64,000 nucleotides of DNA from Pelosinus sp. UFO1 (GTDB taxonomy: Bacteria; Bacillota; Negativicutes; DSM-13327): contig NZ_CP008852.1 of assembly GCF_000725345.1 (NCBI RefSeq), forward strand, positions 982,001 to 1,046,000, in the 5' to 3' direction. The notes under the pieces were generated by a model. It did no database searches. It had not been told where the DNA came from and was given only the letters and a program-made list of their open reading frames with translations. The position numbers and the translations under genes are program-made. Below are positions 17,272 to 26,136 of the stretch, piece by piece (the first letter of the stretch is position 1; each line of letters begins with the position of its first letter).

Positions 17272-18243
17272 ATGCCAAAAGACATAACCCACTGGGCGCT
17301 TGCAACGACAGCAAGAAAAAACGTGCACTTTAAACGTATCAAATACGTAATCGATGAGAACTACGCCTCATTTTTAGGGGGAGCAGTTGCCTATGATATT
17401 CCGTACTATTCTCCTGCTAATTCTTCTCTCATTCTGGCGAAAAAGGCTGATGAACTCCACGGGGTAAAAACATGCAGAGTATGGGAACCTATAATAAATT
17501 TACTCCAGAACTATTCGTTGGACGAAGATGGTGACATTCCTGACTTTCTTCTTTCTTTTATCCTAGGGTGCATTAGCCATATTATTATTGATAGTCACTA
17601 CCATCCTCTTATTTATTACTTTACAGGAAATTGTTATGACAAAGATATCCATAAAAGAAACAAAGCGATAGTTGAGCATCGGCAATTCGAGTCTCATTTA
17701 GACTTGTATTATCTAAGAAAACTTAACTACACTGGACCTACCAGCGCAAAATATATAATCAGTCAGTTACAAGGTCCAATGATAGCTGAAGTTTTATCGT
17801 TATTATATTTCAGTAATGATGTTGATAAGAGAATCGAAATGACGCAGGACTGCTTAAATGCCTATATAAAGACCCAAGGGTTATTGAATAATAAGATTAT
17901 GAAGTATTTGTTGAAGTTTATAGGTATCGTAAGTGTGGAAATGAGGAAACGTAGTGCATTGTGTTATCCTAAGACAATTTATCCGGCATACTATCAACTG
18001 TTTGAGAATAACAGTCAGTATCGACATCCTACGTCTGGGGAATTAATCCAAGCCTCTTTTGATACGATTTACGACAAGTGTATCGCTGATATAGTATCCA
18101 GTTTTTCCAAGTTCGACTGCTGCAGGACTCGCAATGAATATATTGAAACCATCCGTAGCTTTTCTGCAGTATCGTTAGAGACTGGAAAGGAGTGTACAAG
18201 TCCTTCGTTAATGAGATACTTTTTCAAAAATTGCTCCAGCTAG
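17272..18243 (+). CDS. Zinc-dependent phospholipase C family protein
   Basis: 323 aa. N-terminal MPKDITHWALA with an early His, GGAVAYDIPYY (Asp ligand), and the central helix ILGCISHIIIDSHYHPLIYYFTG with the H-x3-D-x2-H pattern, then EHRQFESHLDLYYLR; these resemble the metal ligands of the zn_dep_PLPC (alpha-toxin-like) fold. No signal peptide is seen, so a cytoplasmic location is more likely than secretion. AGGAGGAGC ribosome binding site. Stand-alone gene. Confidence 0.8.
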   Translation: MPKDITHWALATTARKNVHFKRIKYVIDENYASFLGGAVAYDIPYYSPANSSLILAKKADELHGVKTCRVWEPIINLLQNYSLDEDGDIPDFLLSFILGCISHIIIDSHYHPLIYYFTGNCYDKDIHKRNKAIVEHRQFESHLDLYYLRKLNYTGPTSAKYIISQLQGPMIAEVLSLLYFSNDVDKRIEMTQDCLNAYIKTQGLLNNKIMKYLLKFIGIVSVEMRKRSALCYPKTIYPAYYQLFENNSQYRHPTSGELIQASFDTIYDKCIADIVSSFSKFDCCRTRNEYIETIRSFSAVSLETGKECTSPSLMRYFFKNCSS

Positions 18244-18373
18244 TGAAAACAAGTATAAAGCTTACAGGGACGGGTTTCGATACCTGCCTGTTTATATGTT
18301 GTGCAATTATTACTATTAGTTTGTAGTTTTTTTAAAAAAAGTGTCACTAGAACTGTTACTAAGTTGACATAAG

Positions 18374-18402
18374 AAAAGCCCTCGCATACCTGCGAAGGCT
18401 TG
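18374..18402 (-). terminator. Terminator of tRNA-Arg gene
   Basis: Read on minus: AAGCC-TTCGCA / TGCGA-GGCTT stem with one mismatch, followed by TTTTCTT. Confidence 0.75.
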
Positions 18403-18410
18403 ATTTTAAA

Positions 18411-18487
18411 TGGTGACCCCGGAGGGATTCGAACCCCCGACCTATTGATTCGAAGTCAAACGCTCTATCCAGCTGAGCTACGGAGCC
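18411..18487 (-). tRNA. tRNA-Arg (anticodon TCG)
   Basis: 77-nt cloverleaf on the minus strand with encoded CCA. Acceptor GGCTCCG / CGGGGTC, D-arm GCTCAGCTGGATAGAGC, anticodon loop CTTCGAA (TCG), T-loop GGTTCGAATCC. The anticodon reads Arg CGA codons. Confidence 0.97.
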
Positions 18488-18618
18488 ATTTAATGAATAA
18501 TTTCAATTGTAGCAAATGCGCATCGAAATGTCAATGAAGGTGGAAGTTTCAACACTGAAAGATAGTAACCTTATGATTGACAATTTTTTCATAGAAGGGT
18601 AATATTATTAACAACGGC

Positions 18619-18654
18619 AAAGAGGCCTTTACCATATGAGGTGAAGGCCTCTTT
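18619..18654 (+). promoter_or_regulatory. Strong leader hairpin before M20 gene
   Basis: Fifteen-pair stem AAAGAGGCCTTTACC / GGTGAAGGCCTCTTT (one T-G) with a 6-nt loop, ending 10 nt before the ribosome binding site. There is no T-tract on either strand, so it is not a standard terminator; it may affect mRNA stability or initiation. Confidence 0.55.
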
Positions 18655-18681
18655 GATATTAAAGAAGAGGCGATGATTAAT

Positions 18682-19851
18682 ATGACAACTATCGGAGTTA
18701 TTGCACAGAAACACCATAAATCGGTTATAGAGCTCAGAAGATATCTCCATAGATTTCCTGAGCTTAGTAATCAAGAGTTTAATACTCAGAAGCATATAAT
18801 GCAAGAGTTAACAGCGATTGGCCTTGCGTGTCATTCCATTGCTAAAACAGGAGTAATTGCCGAGCTTGAAGGCGGTAAGCCTGGTAAAACCATTGCTATT
18901 AGAGCGGATATGGATGCTCTAGAGATAGTTGATGAATGTGGTAAGTCTTATCAATCTCAAAACCATGGTGTATGTCACGCCTGTGGGCATGATGGGCACG
19001 TAGCCATGTTGATTGGTGTTGCCAAGATCTTGGTCGAAATAAAAGAAGAAATTGCGGGAAAAATTCGTTTTTTATTTCAACCAAGTGAGGAACACTTTCC
19101 TGGTGGAGCAAAATTTATGATTGAGGAAGGCGCCTTAGATGGAGTCGATGCTATTATTGGTGCTCATCTTTGGGAACCTATGAAGGTAGGTACGATTGGT
19201 ATTACTTTTGACCGGCTTATGGCTTCGCCGGATGAGTTTACTATTAAGATCAAAGGGCGAGGCGGGCATGGGTCTATGCCTCAACAAACTGTAGATGCAT
19301 TATTAGTTGGCGCACAATTAACAGTGGCTTTACAGACAATTGTCAGTCGTAATGTAGATCCTCTGGAACAAGCTGTAGTTTCATTAGGCTATTTTAGAGC
19401 TGGAGAAACTTTCAATATTATACCGGACACAGCCGTGATCAAAGGAACTGTTCGGTCTTTTGAACCATCAATTCGTTCGCTTATTTTTGAAAGAATTGAG
19501 CAAATTACCAAAGGAATTTGTGAGGCCAATAATGCTTCCTATGAATTTGAAAAAGTATTAGGCTTCCCTGCTTTGATTAATCATCCTGAATATTCGAAAG
19601 TGATTGGTGAGGCAGGCGTCACAGTTCTTGGCAAAGAAAATGTTCTAACCATTAATCCGGTCATGGGTGGGGAAGATTTTTCTTATTACTTAGAAAAAGT
19701 ACCTGGAGCGTTCTTCTTTGTTGGTGTAGGTAATGTTGAAAAAGGGATCATTTATCCGCAACATCATCCTAAATATGATATAGATGAAGATGCTTTATGT
19801 TATGGTATGGAAATTATGGCGACTGCTGCCCTTGCACTGGCTCATAAATAA
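18682..19851 (+). CDS. M20 family metal-dependent amidohydrolase (N-acyl amino-acid hydrolase type)
   Basis: 389 aa. M20D/aminoacylase features: RRYLHRFPELSNQEFNT, metal-binding RADMDALEI, VCHACGHDGHVAMLIGVA, FQPSEEHFPGGAKFMIEEG and late MGGEDFSYYLEKVPGAFFFVG. The middle (about 180-290) is the lid/dimerisation domain with GRGGHGSMP. Hydrolyses N-acyl or N-aminobenzoyl amino acids; substrate not defined. ATG at 18682 is spaced 11 nt from GAAGAGG; ATG at 18673 is only 2 nt away and less likely. Convergent with the sodium:solute symporter gene, possibly a peptide/amino-acid scavenging pair. Confidence 0.87.
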   Translation: MTTIGVIAQKHHKSVIELRRYLHRFPELSNQEFNTQKHIMQELTAIGLACHSIAKTGVIAELEGGKPGKTIAIRADMDALEIVDECGKSYQSQNHGVCHACGHDGHVAMLIGVAKILVEIKEEIAGKIRFLFQPSEEHFPGGAKFMIEEGALDGVDAIIGAHLWEPMKVGTIGITFDRLMASPDEFTIKIKGRGGHGSMPQQTVDALLVGAQLTVALQTIVSRNVDPLEQAVVSLGYFRAGETFNIIPDTAVIKGTVRSFEPSIRSLIFERIEQITKGICEANNASYEFEKVLGFPALINHPEYSKVIGEAGVTVLGKENVLTINPVMGGEDFSYYLEKVPGAFFFVGVGNVEKGIIYPQHHPKYDIDEDALCYGMEIMATAALALAHK

Positions 19852-19877
19852 ATTTATATCTAACGATAAAAATGTAA

Positions 19878-19935
19878 AACGAAGAAAACGCTACACAGCT
19901 TACCTAGCTCGCCAGTAGCGTTTTCTTCGTTATTT
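19878..19935. terminator. Bidirectional terminator
   Basis: Seventeen-pair stem AACGAAGAAAACGCTAC / GTAGCGTTTTCTTCGTT between convergent genes. Confidence 0.85.
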
Positions 19936-19955
19936 AAAGGATAAAGATAAATAAG

Positions 19956-21419
19956 TTATAGATTAACCTCGCTTTTTGTTTTTATAGGAGTATAGGTAAC
20001 TAAGCTTACCAGAACAAAAACAATTGAATTAGCAAGCAAAGCTACAAAACCTGCGTTTAAATTCATACCAGCGAAGGGCAAAGGATCCATTTTTCCTAGA
20101 ATCAAAGTGAATACGAGAATTTCCCCGATTATCAATCCTGAATATGCTCCGAGCCTTGTGGCTTTTTTCCAATAAAGCCCTAGCACAATCATAGGAAAGA
20201 ATTGTGTAACACCTGAGTACCCTGTAAGGAGTAAGTTAACAAGCATATTGGGAAGAAAAATAGCCAAACAAAGAGCAATGGTAGTAAGTGCTAGTAATGT
20301 AATTCTTGCAACATTGATTAGGTTATTCGGGGACGTATTCTTTCCAATGATTTTGCTGTAAATATTGCGGGTAAAGAGCATTGAGGTGGACAAAAGTAAA
20401 TCGGCAGCTGGAATCATACAAGCCAAGGCACCTGCACCGCCAACAAGGCCTAACGTCCAGCCGGGAAAAAGTTTTTGTACTATGGTCATGAAGGCCATAT
20501 CAGGCGTTTTCAAAGGTGATTCGAGTAGTAGCAGAGCAGCAAAACCTACTAGCATTGGAAAGAGCAAACAAATCTGGTATAAGGGTAAGTAAATCGCGTT
20601 ATGGCGGAGTACATCAGGATTGCGGGCGCTGAAACTATTGGTAGTGAAATGAGGCCACATATAAAATCCTAGACTTGTTACGACTAAGGTAGACATTACC
20701 CAACTTACATCAAAGTTTTTGGTTCCCCCCGGTAAGGCAAGAAAACCTGGTTTAGCAATTTCGAGGGCTTCAAACATGCCACCTAAGCTGCCAAAGTAGT
20801 GGATGGGGAGGTAAAGGCCAAAGAAGACAACAGCAATCATTAATAATATATCTTTCAGCACCGCAGTAGAAGCGACACCTTTTAAGCCACTTAAATAAAC
20901 AAAGGAGGCAACCAAAATAAAAGCAATTAACATAGCAGGAATTCGAGTAAGTTGCCCATAAGAGCAAGTTTCGATAATGAGCCCAAGACCAGTTAATTGT
21001 AGTTGTAAGTAGGGAAGCAAAAAGGCAACGCCAATGATTGCAGTCAGTAAGCTTAAGTTTTTACTGTCATATAAATGCTCAATTAGATCAGGTTGTGTCA
21101 TTAGACCATGTTTGCGACCAATGGGCGAAATGGTAGGTAACAGATAGTACCCGACAATATAGGCTAAGGCACCATAACCTAATATGTAAAAAGTTGGGCC
21201 TCCACGAGAATAGGCCCAGCCACTGGCACCTAAAAAAGCAAAGGCAGTATAAATTTCACCTGCTAAGATAAACCAGTTTAGCCATCTGCCAAAATTACGT
21301 CCGCCAACGGCCCATTCTTCAAGATTCATCTTTTTATTCATGCCGGGAATTAAGCCAATAATTGTTGCTGTAATAATAAACAAAAATATAATTAAAAGTG
21401 AAACTGTTTCATTACTCAT
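19956..21419 (-). CDS. Sodium:solute symporter (SSS family)
   Basis: 487 aa, about 13 helices. SSS features: EEWAVGGRNFGRWLNWFILAGEIYTAFAFLGASGWAYSRGGPTFYILGYG near the N-terminus and GGAGALACMIPAADLLLSTSMLFTRNIYSKI around residue 325-355. Closest in style to PanF/YhjB-like carriers. Preceded by a small DUF3311 protein 23 bp upstream, a partner usually found with this branch. Substrate unknown. Transcription starts at a promoter near 21730 and passes a leader terminator. Confidence 0.87.
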   Translation of the reverse strand: MSNETVSLLIIFLFIITATIIGLIPGMNKKMNLEEWAVGGRNFGRWLNWFILAGEIYTAFAFLGASGWAYSRGGPTFYILGYGALAYIVGYYLLPTISPIGRKHGLMTQPDLIEHLYDSKNLSLLTAIIGVAFLLPYLQLQLTGLGLIIETCSYGQLTRIPAMLIAFILVASFVYLSGLKGVASTAVLKDILLMIAVVFFGLYLPIHYFGSLGGMFEALEIAKPGFLALPGGTKNFDVSWVMSTLVVTSLGFYMWPHFTTNSFSARNPDVLRHNAIYLPLYQICLLFPMLVGFAALLLLESPLKTPDMAFMTIVQKLFPGWTLGLVGGAGALACMIPAADLLLSTSMLFTRNIYSKIIGKNTSPNNLINVARITLLALTTIALCLAIFLPNMLVNLLLTGYSGVTQFFPMIVLGLYWKKATRLGAYSGLIIGEILVFTLILGKMDPLPFAGMNLNAGFVALLANSIVFVLVSLVTYTPIKTKSEVNL

Positions 21420-21442
21420 GTTGCACCATCCTTTTTTGAAAG

Positions 21443-21640
21443 TTAAGAGTCTTGTCTATGTCTTGAATCGATGAAATAAATAGCCTGTAAGCAAAGAAAA
21501 GCAAGGAAAATCCCAGTGACAAACCAAAAAGCTAAAAAGGGTAATCCTAGCACAATCGGAAAAACCTTGTTTGCAAAGGGGACCATACCAATTGTCCAAA
21601 CAAAGGGAAGAATGGTTAGGATTATTTTTATGGTATTCAT
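21443..21640 (-). CDS. DUF3311 small membrane protein, symporter partner
   Basis: 65 aa with two helices (about 3-22 and 30-55) around PFANKVFPIVLGLPFLAFWFVTGIF, a DUF3311 pattern. AAGGAGG ribosome binding site. Sits directly upstream of the SSS gene, as in Bacillus yhjC-yhjB; presumed accessory subunit. Confidence 0.8.
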   Translation of the reverse strand: MNTIKIILTILPFVWTIGMVPFANKVFPIVLGLPFLAFWFVTGIFLAFLCLQAIYFIDSRHRQDS

Positions 21641-21659
21641 CTTTTATTCCTCCTTATAA

Positions 21660-21692
21660 AAAAATAGAGGCATCCCTCAAGGGAGCCTCTGC
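21660..21692 (-). terminator. Leader terminator (attenuator) before DUF3311-symporter operon
   Basis: On the minus strand AGAGGCTCCC / GGGATGCCTCT followed by ATTTTTTT, between the promoter (21730-21758) and the ribosome binding site. A CATTGAG / CTCAATG pair further 5' could form a competing or preceding hairpin. Confidence 0.7.
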
Positions 21693-21729
21693 ATTGAGGT
21701 AACATTTATTAATATGTCTCAATGAATAT

Positions 21730-21758
21730 AGTATAGTACCAAAACAAGGAAATTACAA
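21730..21758 (-). promoter_or_regulatory. Promoter of DUF3311-symporter operon
   Basis: Minus strand TTGTAA, 17-bp spacer, TATACT; the leader is about 85 nt and contains a terminator. Confidence 0.6.
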
Positions 21759-21906
21759 ATGTTTTTCCAATAAAGACATGTAAAATGTTGTTGTATGAAA
21801 TGTTGTAAAGGATTATTCTGTGTTAAATGAATGAGAGATTTACTACATGTTGGTATTGCCTCTAAGAAATATCCAAAGGACAAAATCCTGCAAAAGGTAA
21901 AAACTT

Positions 21907-21936
21907 GCAGGAATTTTGTATTTTAATGGCAAATAA
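21907..21936 (+). promoter_or_regulatory. Candidate sigma-H-type promoter (sensor kinase)
   Basis: GCAGGAATT, 12-bp spacer, GGCAAATAA. Nearly the same sequence recurs before the DoxX and 2-hydroxyacid dehydrogenase genes. Confidence 0.5.
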
Positions 21937-21950
21937 AGCAGTATTAGGAT

Positions 21951-21970
21951 ATCTGAGTGAATAGTCGAGG
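21951..21970 (+). promoter_or_regulatory. Shared leader motif, copy 1
   Basis: ATCTGAGTnnnTAGTCGA motif 46 nt before the kinase ATG; a near copy lies 42 nt before the TyrR-like ATG at 24460. Confidence 0.4.
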
Positions 21971-21996
21971 CGGAAATTCTTTGAGGAGTGGAGAGT

Positions 21997-24324
21997 ATGA
22001 AAACTCAAACTTTGCAACGCCAATTTAGATTATGGACAGTTATTCTTGTTGTTGTCCCCAGCTTGTTGATTATGGCTATTTATACGATTAATCAAATTAA
22101 CATTGTTAAACAGAAAAAGCTTGAATTAATCAGTCAACGGGTCGATTTTCAGAGACGATTGATCGAATATTGGTTAGAAGAAAGAGCTATAGACGTTCAT
22201 ATGTTAAGTCAGTTAAAATCTTTTCGTACCTTAGATGAGGAACAAATGAAGATCGCCCTAGAACTAACACAACAGAACAGTAAGGAGTTTGATTCATTAT
22301 CATTCATTGACCGGGATGGGTTATTCAAAATATCTACATTGCCTGGGGGAATTCAATTTTCATCAGCAATTAACCAAACTTATTTTCAAGGAGCGTTAGC
22401 GGGGGAAGAGTATATATCCGATATAGTAATCGGCCGAAATAGTGGATTACCAATTATTAATTTTTCTTCTCCAATATATGACAATGAAGGAATCTTTCAA
22501 GGAGTGTTACTTGGTTCCGTACGAACGACGAAGATAGAGACACTGTTGCGTGAGAATTGGATGGGAGAAACAGGAGAAATACTCCTAGTAAATCGCGCAG
22601 GGAAATTGATTGCCCAGCCACGATACGTTACCACACTAATTGAGGAAGGAATTTTAGAGGGTGATTCTAAAAAAGAAGTTAAACTTTCTAGTGAGGCTTT
22701 GGCAAGTATACATATTGGCGAAACAGGTAAGGCCAGTTGGACGGATTATTTGGGTAACAAGGTAATGGGTGCTTACCAATATATGCCCGAACGCGGATGG
22801 ACGCTGGTTGGCAGTGTTGATGAGGAAGAAATTCTTACTCCAATTTACACTCAACTTGGAAAAATGGCTGGAGGTACGCTGTTACTCCTTGTCTTGATCT
22901 TGCCTTTTGCCACGCGGCTAACGAATTTTATTAAAAAGCCGATTGATTGGTTGATTGGTCAGTCTAATTTGATTTCAACAGAAAAATATGAAAAAATTGA
23001 GCGCAATAAAGAGTTAAGAAAAATGCCGCAAGAGTTAGGTAATCTTTGTAAGTCTTTCCTGCAAATGAGTTTTATAATTGAAAATACCGTAGGTCTCCTC
23101 AAAGAAAATGAGGTGAAACTAGAGAGTAAGGTAGTTGAGATAAGAGAAATCAACGTTTCCATGGAGAAAGAGATCGTAGAGCGAAAAAAAGCGCAAGCAG
23201 ATCTTCAATGGCTGAATGCTAGACTGGAAGACGAGGTCAGCTATAGAACACAGCAATTGCAGCAGAGTGAGCAGCAATATCGAAAGTTAGTTGAGAATAG
23301 CCCTGATGTTATCTGTCGATTTGATAAGGAGTATCGTTTTATCTATGTCAATCCTGCATTCACGTTGATTACAGGCATATCTCTTGCCCAAGCCGTCGGC
23401 AAAACATCGGCAGAAACGGGTGCACCTGAGGAGTACTGTTCTCGTTGGGTGAAGAATTTGGATGCTGTATTTTATACAGGCTCTAAATTAGAGATTGAGT
23501 CATGGAGTGTTCGTCTAGATGATCAACATTTTTATTCTATACGCCTTATACCCGAGTTTAACAAAGATGGACAGGTGGAAAGTGTCTTATGCATTGCCCG
23601 TGACGTAACGGAAAAGCAGCAGCTTGAGAGGAGAATGGCTCAAATAGACCGTCTTAATATTGTCGGTGAAATGGCCGCTGCAATTGGTCATGAAGTACGT
23701 AATCCTATGACTACAGTGAGAGGGTATCTACAGTTGTTTCAAAAGAAGGAACAATTTCTTAAGTACGGTGAGAGTCTAGGCACTATGATTGAGGAATTGG
23801 ATAGAGCGAACAGCATAATAACGGAATTTCTCTCTCTTGCTAAAAATAAGGCTGTAGATATGAAACGTGGAAATTTAAACAAAGTCATACAAACTATACT
23901 CCCTCTTCTCCAGGCGGATGCCCTTTGTTGGGGTCATGAAATTAATGCGGAATGTAGCAATATACCAGATAGCGATTTTGATGAAAAGGAAATACGACAG
24001 CTTATTTTAAACCTTGTGCGAAATGGTTTCGAGGCAATTGAAGATAGGGGAGAGGTCATAGTTCGAACCTATTTACATAATGATAATGTTGTGTTAGAAG
24101 TGCAGGATACTGGAAAAGGAATCCCAAATGAAGTGATGGATAAGTTAGGTATACCCTTTGTTACTACGAAGGACGGAGGAACAGGACTGGGGCTTTCTGT
24201 CTGTTATCGCATTGTGGATAGGCATGAGGCAAAGATTGATGTTAGCACAGGAAGAAATGGAACAATTTTCACTATATACTTTAATCTTTCTAAATCGTAT
24301 GTTGTTGAACAAGAGATAGCATAA
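21997..24324 (+). CDS. PAS-domain sensor histidine kinase (orphan, sporulation-kinase-like)
   Basis: 775 aa. Helix 1 at about 15-35, extracytoplasmic dCache domain (about 40-280) with YLGNKVMGAYQYMPERGWTLVGSV, helix 2 near 290-310, HAMP-like linker and coiled coil (about 370-420), PAS (about 425-545), DHp with H in AAIGHEVRNPMTTVRGYLQLF (about residue 563), and the ATPase domain (N-box LILNLVRNGFEAIE, DTGKGIP, GGTGLGLSVCYRIV). No response regulator is adjacent. The DHp sequence and a sigma-H-like promoter match Spo0A-phosphorelay kinases. ATG at 21997 lies 8 nt after GAGGAG; a GTG at 21988 is less well spaced. Confidence 0.87.
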   Translation: MKTQTLQRQFRLWTVILVVVPSLLIMAIYTINQINIVKQKKLELISQRVDFQRRLIEYWLEERAIDVHMLSQLKSFRTLDEEQMKIALELTQQNSKEFDSLSFIDRDGLFKISTLPGGIQFSSAINQTYFQGALAGEEYISDIVIGRNSGLPIINFSSPIYDNEGIFQGVLLGSVRTTKIETLLRENWMGETGEILLVNRAGKLIAQPRYVTTLIEEGILEGDSKKEVKLSSEALASIHIGETGKASWTDYLGNKVMGAYQYMPERGWTLVGSVDEEEILTPIYTQLGKMAGGTLLLLVLILPFATRLTNFIKKPIDWLIGQSNLISTEKYEKIERNKELRKMPQELGNLCKSFLQMSFIIENTVGLLKENEVKLESKVVEIREINVSMEKEIVERKKAQADLQWLNARLEDEVSYRTQQLQQSEQQYRKLVENSPDVICRFDKEYRFIYVNPAFTLITGISLAQAVGKTSAETGAPEEYCSRWVKNLDAVFYTGSKLEIESWSVRLDDQHFYSIRLIPEFNKDGQVESVLCIARDVTEKQQLERRMAQIDRLNIVGEMAAAIGHEVRNPMTTVRGYLQLFQKKEQFLKYGESLGTMIEELDRANSIITEFLSLAKNKAVDMKRGNLNKVIQTILPLLQADALCWGHEINAECSNIPDSDFDEKEIRQLILNLVRNGFEAIEDRGEVIVRTYLHNDNVVLEVQDTGKGIPNEVMDKLGIPFVTTKDGGTGLGLSVCYRIVDRHEAKIDVSTGRNGTIFTIYFNLSKSYVVEQEIA

Positions 24325-24386
24325 ACTGTTTTTAAAAGGCTCTACAATACAGGCAGCCTATCAAAAAGATTATTAAAGATTGGAGT

Positions 24387-24427
24387 AAAGAGATGAATTA
24401 GACAATTAGTTCATCTCTTTTATTTTT
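24387..24427 (+). terminator. Rho-independent terminator after sensor kinase
   Basis: Perfect AAAGAGATGAA / TTCATCTCTTT stem then TATTTTTAAT. Confidence 0.8.
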
Positions 24428-24459
24428 AATAGGTTGGTTAAATTTAGTATAATTGAAGT

Positions 24460-24479
24460 ATCTGAGTATGTAGTCGATA
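24460..24479 (+). promoter_or_regulatory. Shared leader motif, copy 2
   Basis: ATCTGAGTnnnTAGTCGA again, just after a TATAAT at 24448-24453, so it would be at the very 5' end of the transcript. Confidence 0.4.
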
Positions 24480-24501
24480 GATGAGAGGGGAACTGATATT
24501 C

Positions 24502-26121
24502 ATGCAGGAATATGTAATTCAAATTGATTTTATAGATTACCCTGGATTAGGCTATGAAATATTTAAACGTACAGAACAGAATAATATCGACAAAATAGCT
24601 ATGGAAGTACTGCCAAAGCATGGTATGGTAATTAAATTTCGTTGTGGTGTAGATAGTCAGGTTGAAAAACTAATGGAGGATCTAACATCAGTAGTAGGGG
24701 TAAATTCCCTCAAATTTTGTGCGCAAATGCCCTACGAAGAAAGAGAACATGAATTACGAACTATTTTGAATTCTGTGAGCGAAGGTATTCTTGCAATTGA
24801 TAAGGAAGGGAAGATTACCCACGTTAATGAAGTTGCCTGTAAGATATTTTATTGCAGCCCTAGGGAGTTGATTGGATTAGGGGCTGAAGAACTTTTAACT
24901 TCCAACTCCCCGATTCTTGATACTTTAGAAAGTGGCAAGACCTATAAGTTAAGGGAACAAAAGGTTAAAATAGCTGAAAGAACAATCCATTATCTTATGA
25001 GTAGTGTAGCTGTCAAAAATGATCAAGGGAAAATTATCGGGGCTGTCTCGACGATTAAAGACTTTCATCAAGTGGAGAATATTATCTCTAGGGTGGGTAA
25101 TATGCACAGATTAACTACATTTGACGATATTGTGTACCAAAGTCAAAAGATGAATCAACTTATCGCTTCTGCTCGCACGGTGGCTAAGAGCAGCTCTACC
25201 ATTCTATTACGTGGAGAAAGCGGCACAGGAAAAGAATTATTTGCAACAGCGATTCACGCAGATGGGCCTAGGTATAAGGCTCCATTTATTGCGATAAACT
25301 GTACAGCTTTAGCGGATACTCTTCTAGAGAGTGAGCTATTCGGCTATGATGAAGGTGCTTTTACAGGTGCATTAAGGGGTGGGAAGAGAGGACTGTTTGA
25401 GCAAGCCAATGGTGGTACATTATTTTTAGATGAGATAGGTGAGATAACTCATCGGTTGCAAGTGAAATTACTACGAGTATTGCAGGAAGGTGTAATTCGT
25501 AGAGTAGGTGGAAATAAGGAAATACCGATTGATGTTCGCATTATAGCTGCAACACATCGTAACCTGGAAGATCTGCTGGAAAAAGGAGAATTTAGGAGAG
25601 ATTTATATTATAGGCTAAATGTAATTCCTCTTACCATTGCTCCACTTCGAGAACGAAAAGAAGATATCCCTCTACTTGTACAACGCTTGATTCGTAAAAT
25701 TTGTGAGAAGCTAGATAAACCAGAGGTTCGATTATCGAAAGAGAGTCTTGACCTTTTTATGACGCAAGAATGGCCGGGTAATGTACGACAATTAGAAAAT
25801 ACTTTGGAGCGGCTTCTTAATTTGACTAACGCTACAGAGATTACATCTGAGCACGTTTTAACTTGGACTGATTTAAGGGATGTTACGAGCCAGCTCACTT
25901 ATAAAATAGAAGGCAACAATATTTTGCAGTTTGAACTTCCTAGTGATGGACAGTGTCGCCCGCTAAAAGATATTGTCGCCGAGGTTGAAAAAGAAGTTAT
26001 TAAGAAAGTTTTAAAGAAATATCCTTCCTCTAGATTAGCCGGGCAAGCTTTAGGGGTTTCCAATACGACTATTTTAAACAAGATGAAAATCCATAAAATT
26101 ATGCATTATCCTCGAAGGTAA
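24502..26121 (+). CDS. TyrR-like sigma-54-dependent transcriptional activator
   Basis: 539 aa. Architecture of TyrR: N-terminal ACT-like domain (about 1-75), PAS (about 80-190, ILNSVSEGILAIDKEGKITHVN), AAA+ domain with Walker A GESGTGKELFATAIH (about 237), GAFTGA loop (about 286) needed for sigma-54 contact, Walker B GGTLFLDEIGE, and a C-terminal helix-turn-helix (LAGQALGVSNTTILNKMKIH, about 513-532). ATG at 24502 is 11 nt after GAGGGG; upstream ATG at 24481 lacks one. Next gene is tryptophanase with a sigma-54 promoter, so aromatic-amino-acid-responsive activation of tnaA is likely. Confidence 0.9.
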   Translation: MQEYVIQIDFIDYPGLGYEIFKRTEQNNIDKIAMEVLPKHGMVIKFRCGVDSQVEKLMEDLTSVVGVNSLKFCAQMPYEEREHELRTILNSVSEGILAIDKEGKITHVNEVACKIFYCSPRELIGLGAEELLTSNSPILDTLESGKTYKLREQKVKIAERTIHYLMSSVAVKNDQGKIIGAVSTIKDFHQVENIISRVGNMHRLTTFDDIVYQSQKMNQLIASARTVAKSSSTILLRGESGTGKELFATAIHADGPRYKAPFIAINCTALADTLLESELFGYDEGAFTGALRGGKRGLFEQANGGTLFLDEIGEITHRLQVKLLRVLQEGVIRRVGGNKEIPIDVRIIAATHRNLEDLLEKGEFRRDLYYRLNVIPLTIAPLRERKEDIPLLVQRLIRKICEKLDKPEVRLSKESLDLFMTQEWPGNVRQLENTLERLLNLTNATEITSEHVLTWTDLRDVTSQLTYKIEGNNILQFELPSDGQCRPLKDIVAEVEKEVIKKVLKKYPSSRLAGQALGVSNTTILNKMKIHKIMHYPRR

Positions 26122-26136
26122 AAACCTAAGTAATAG

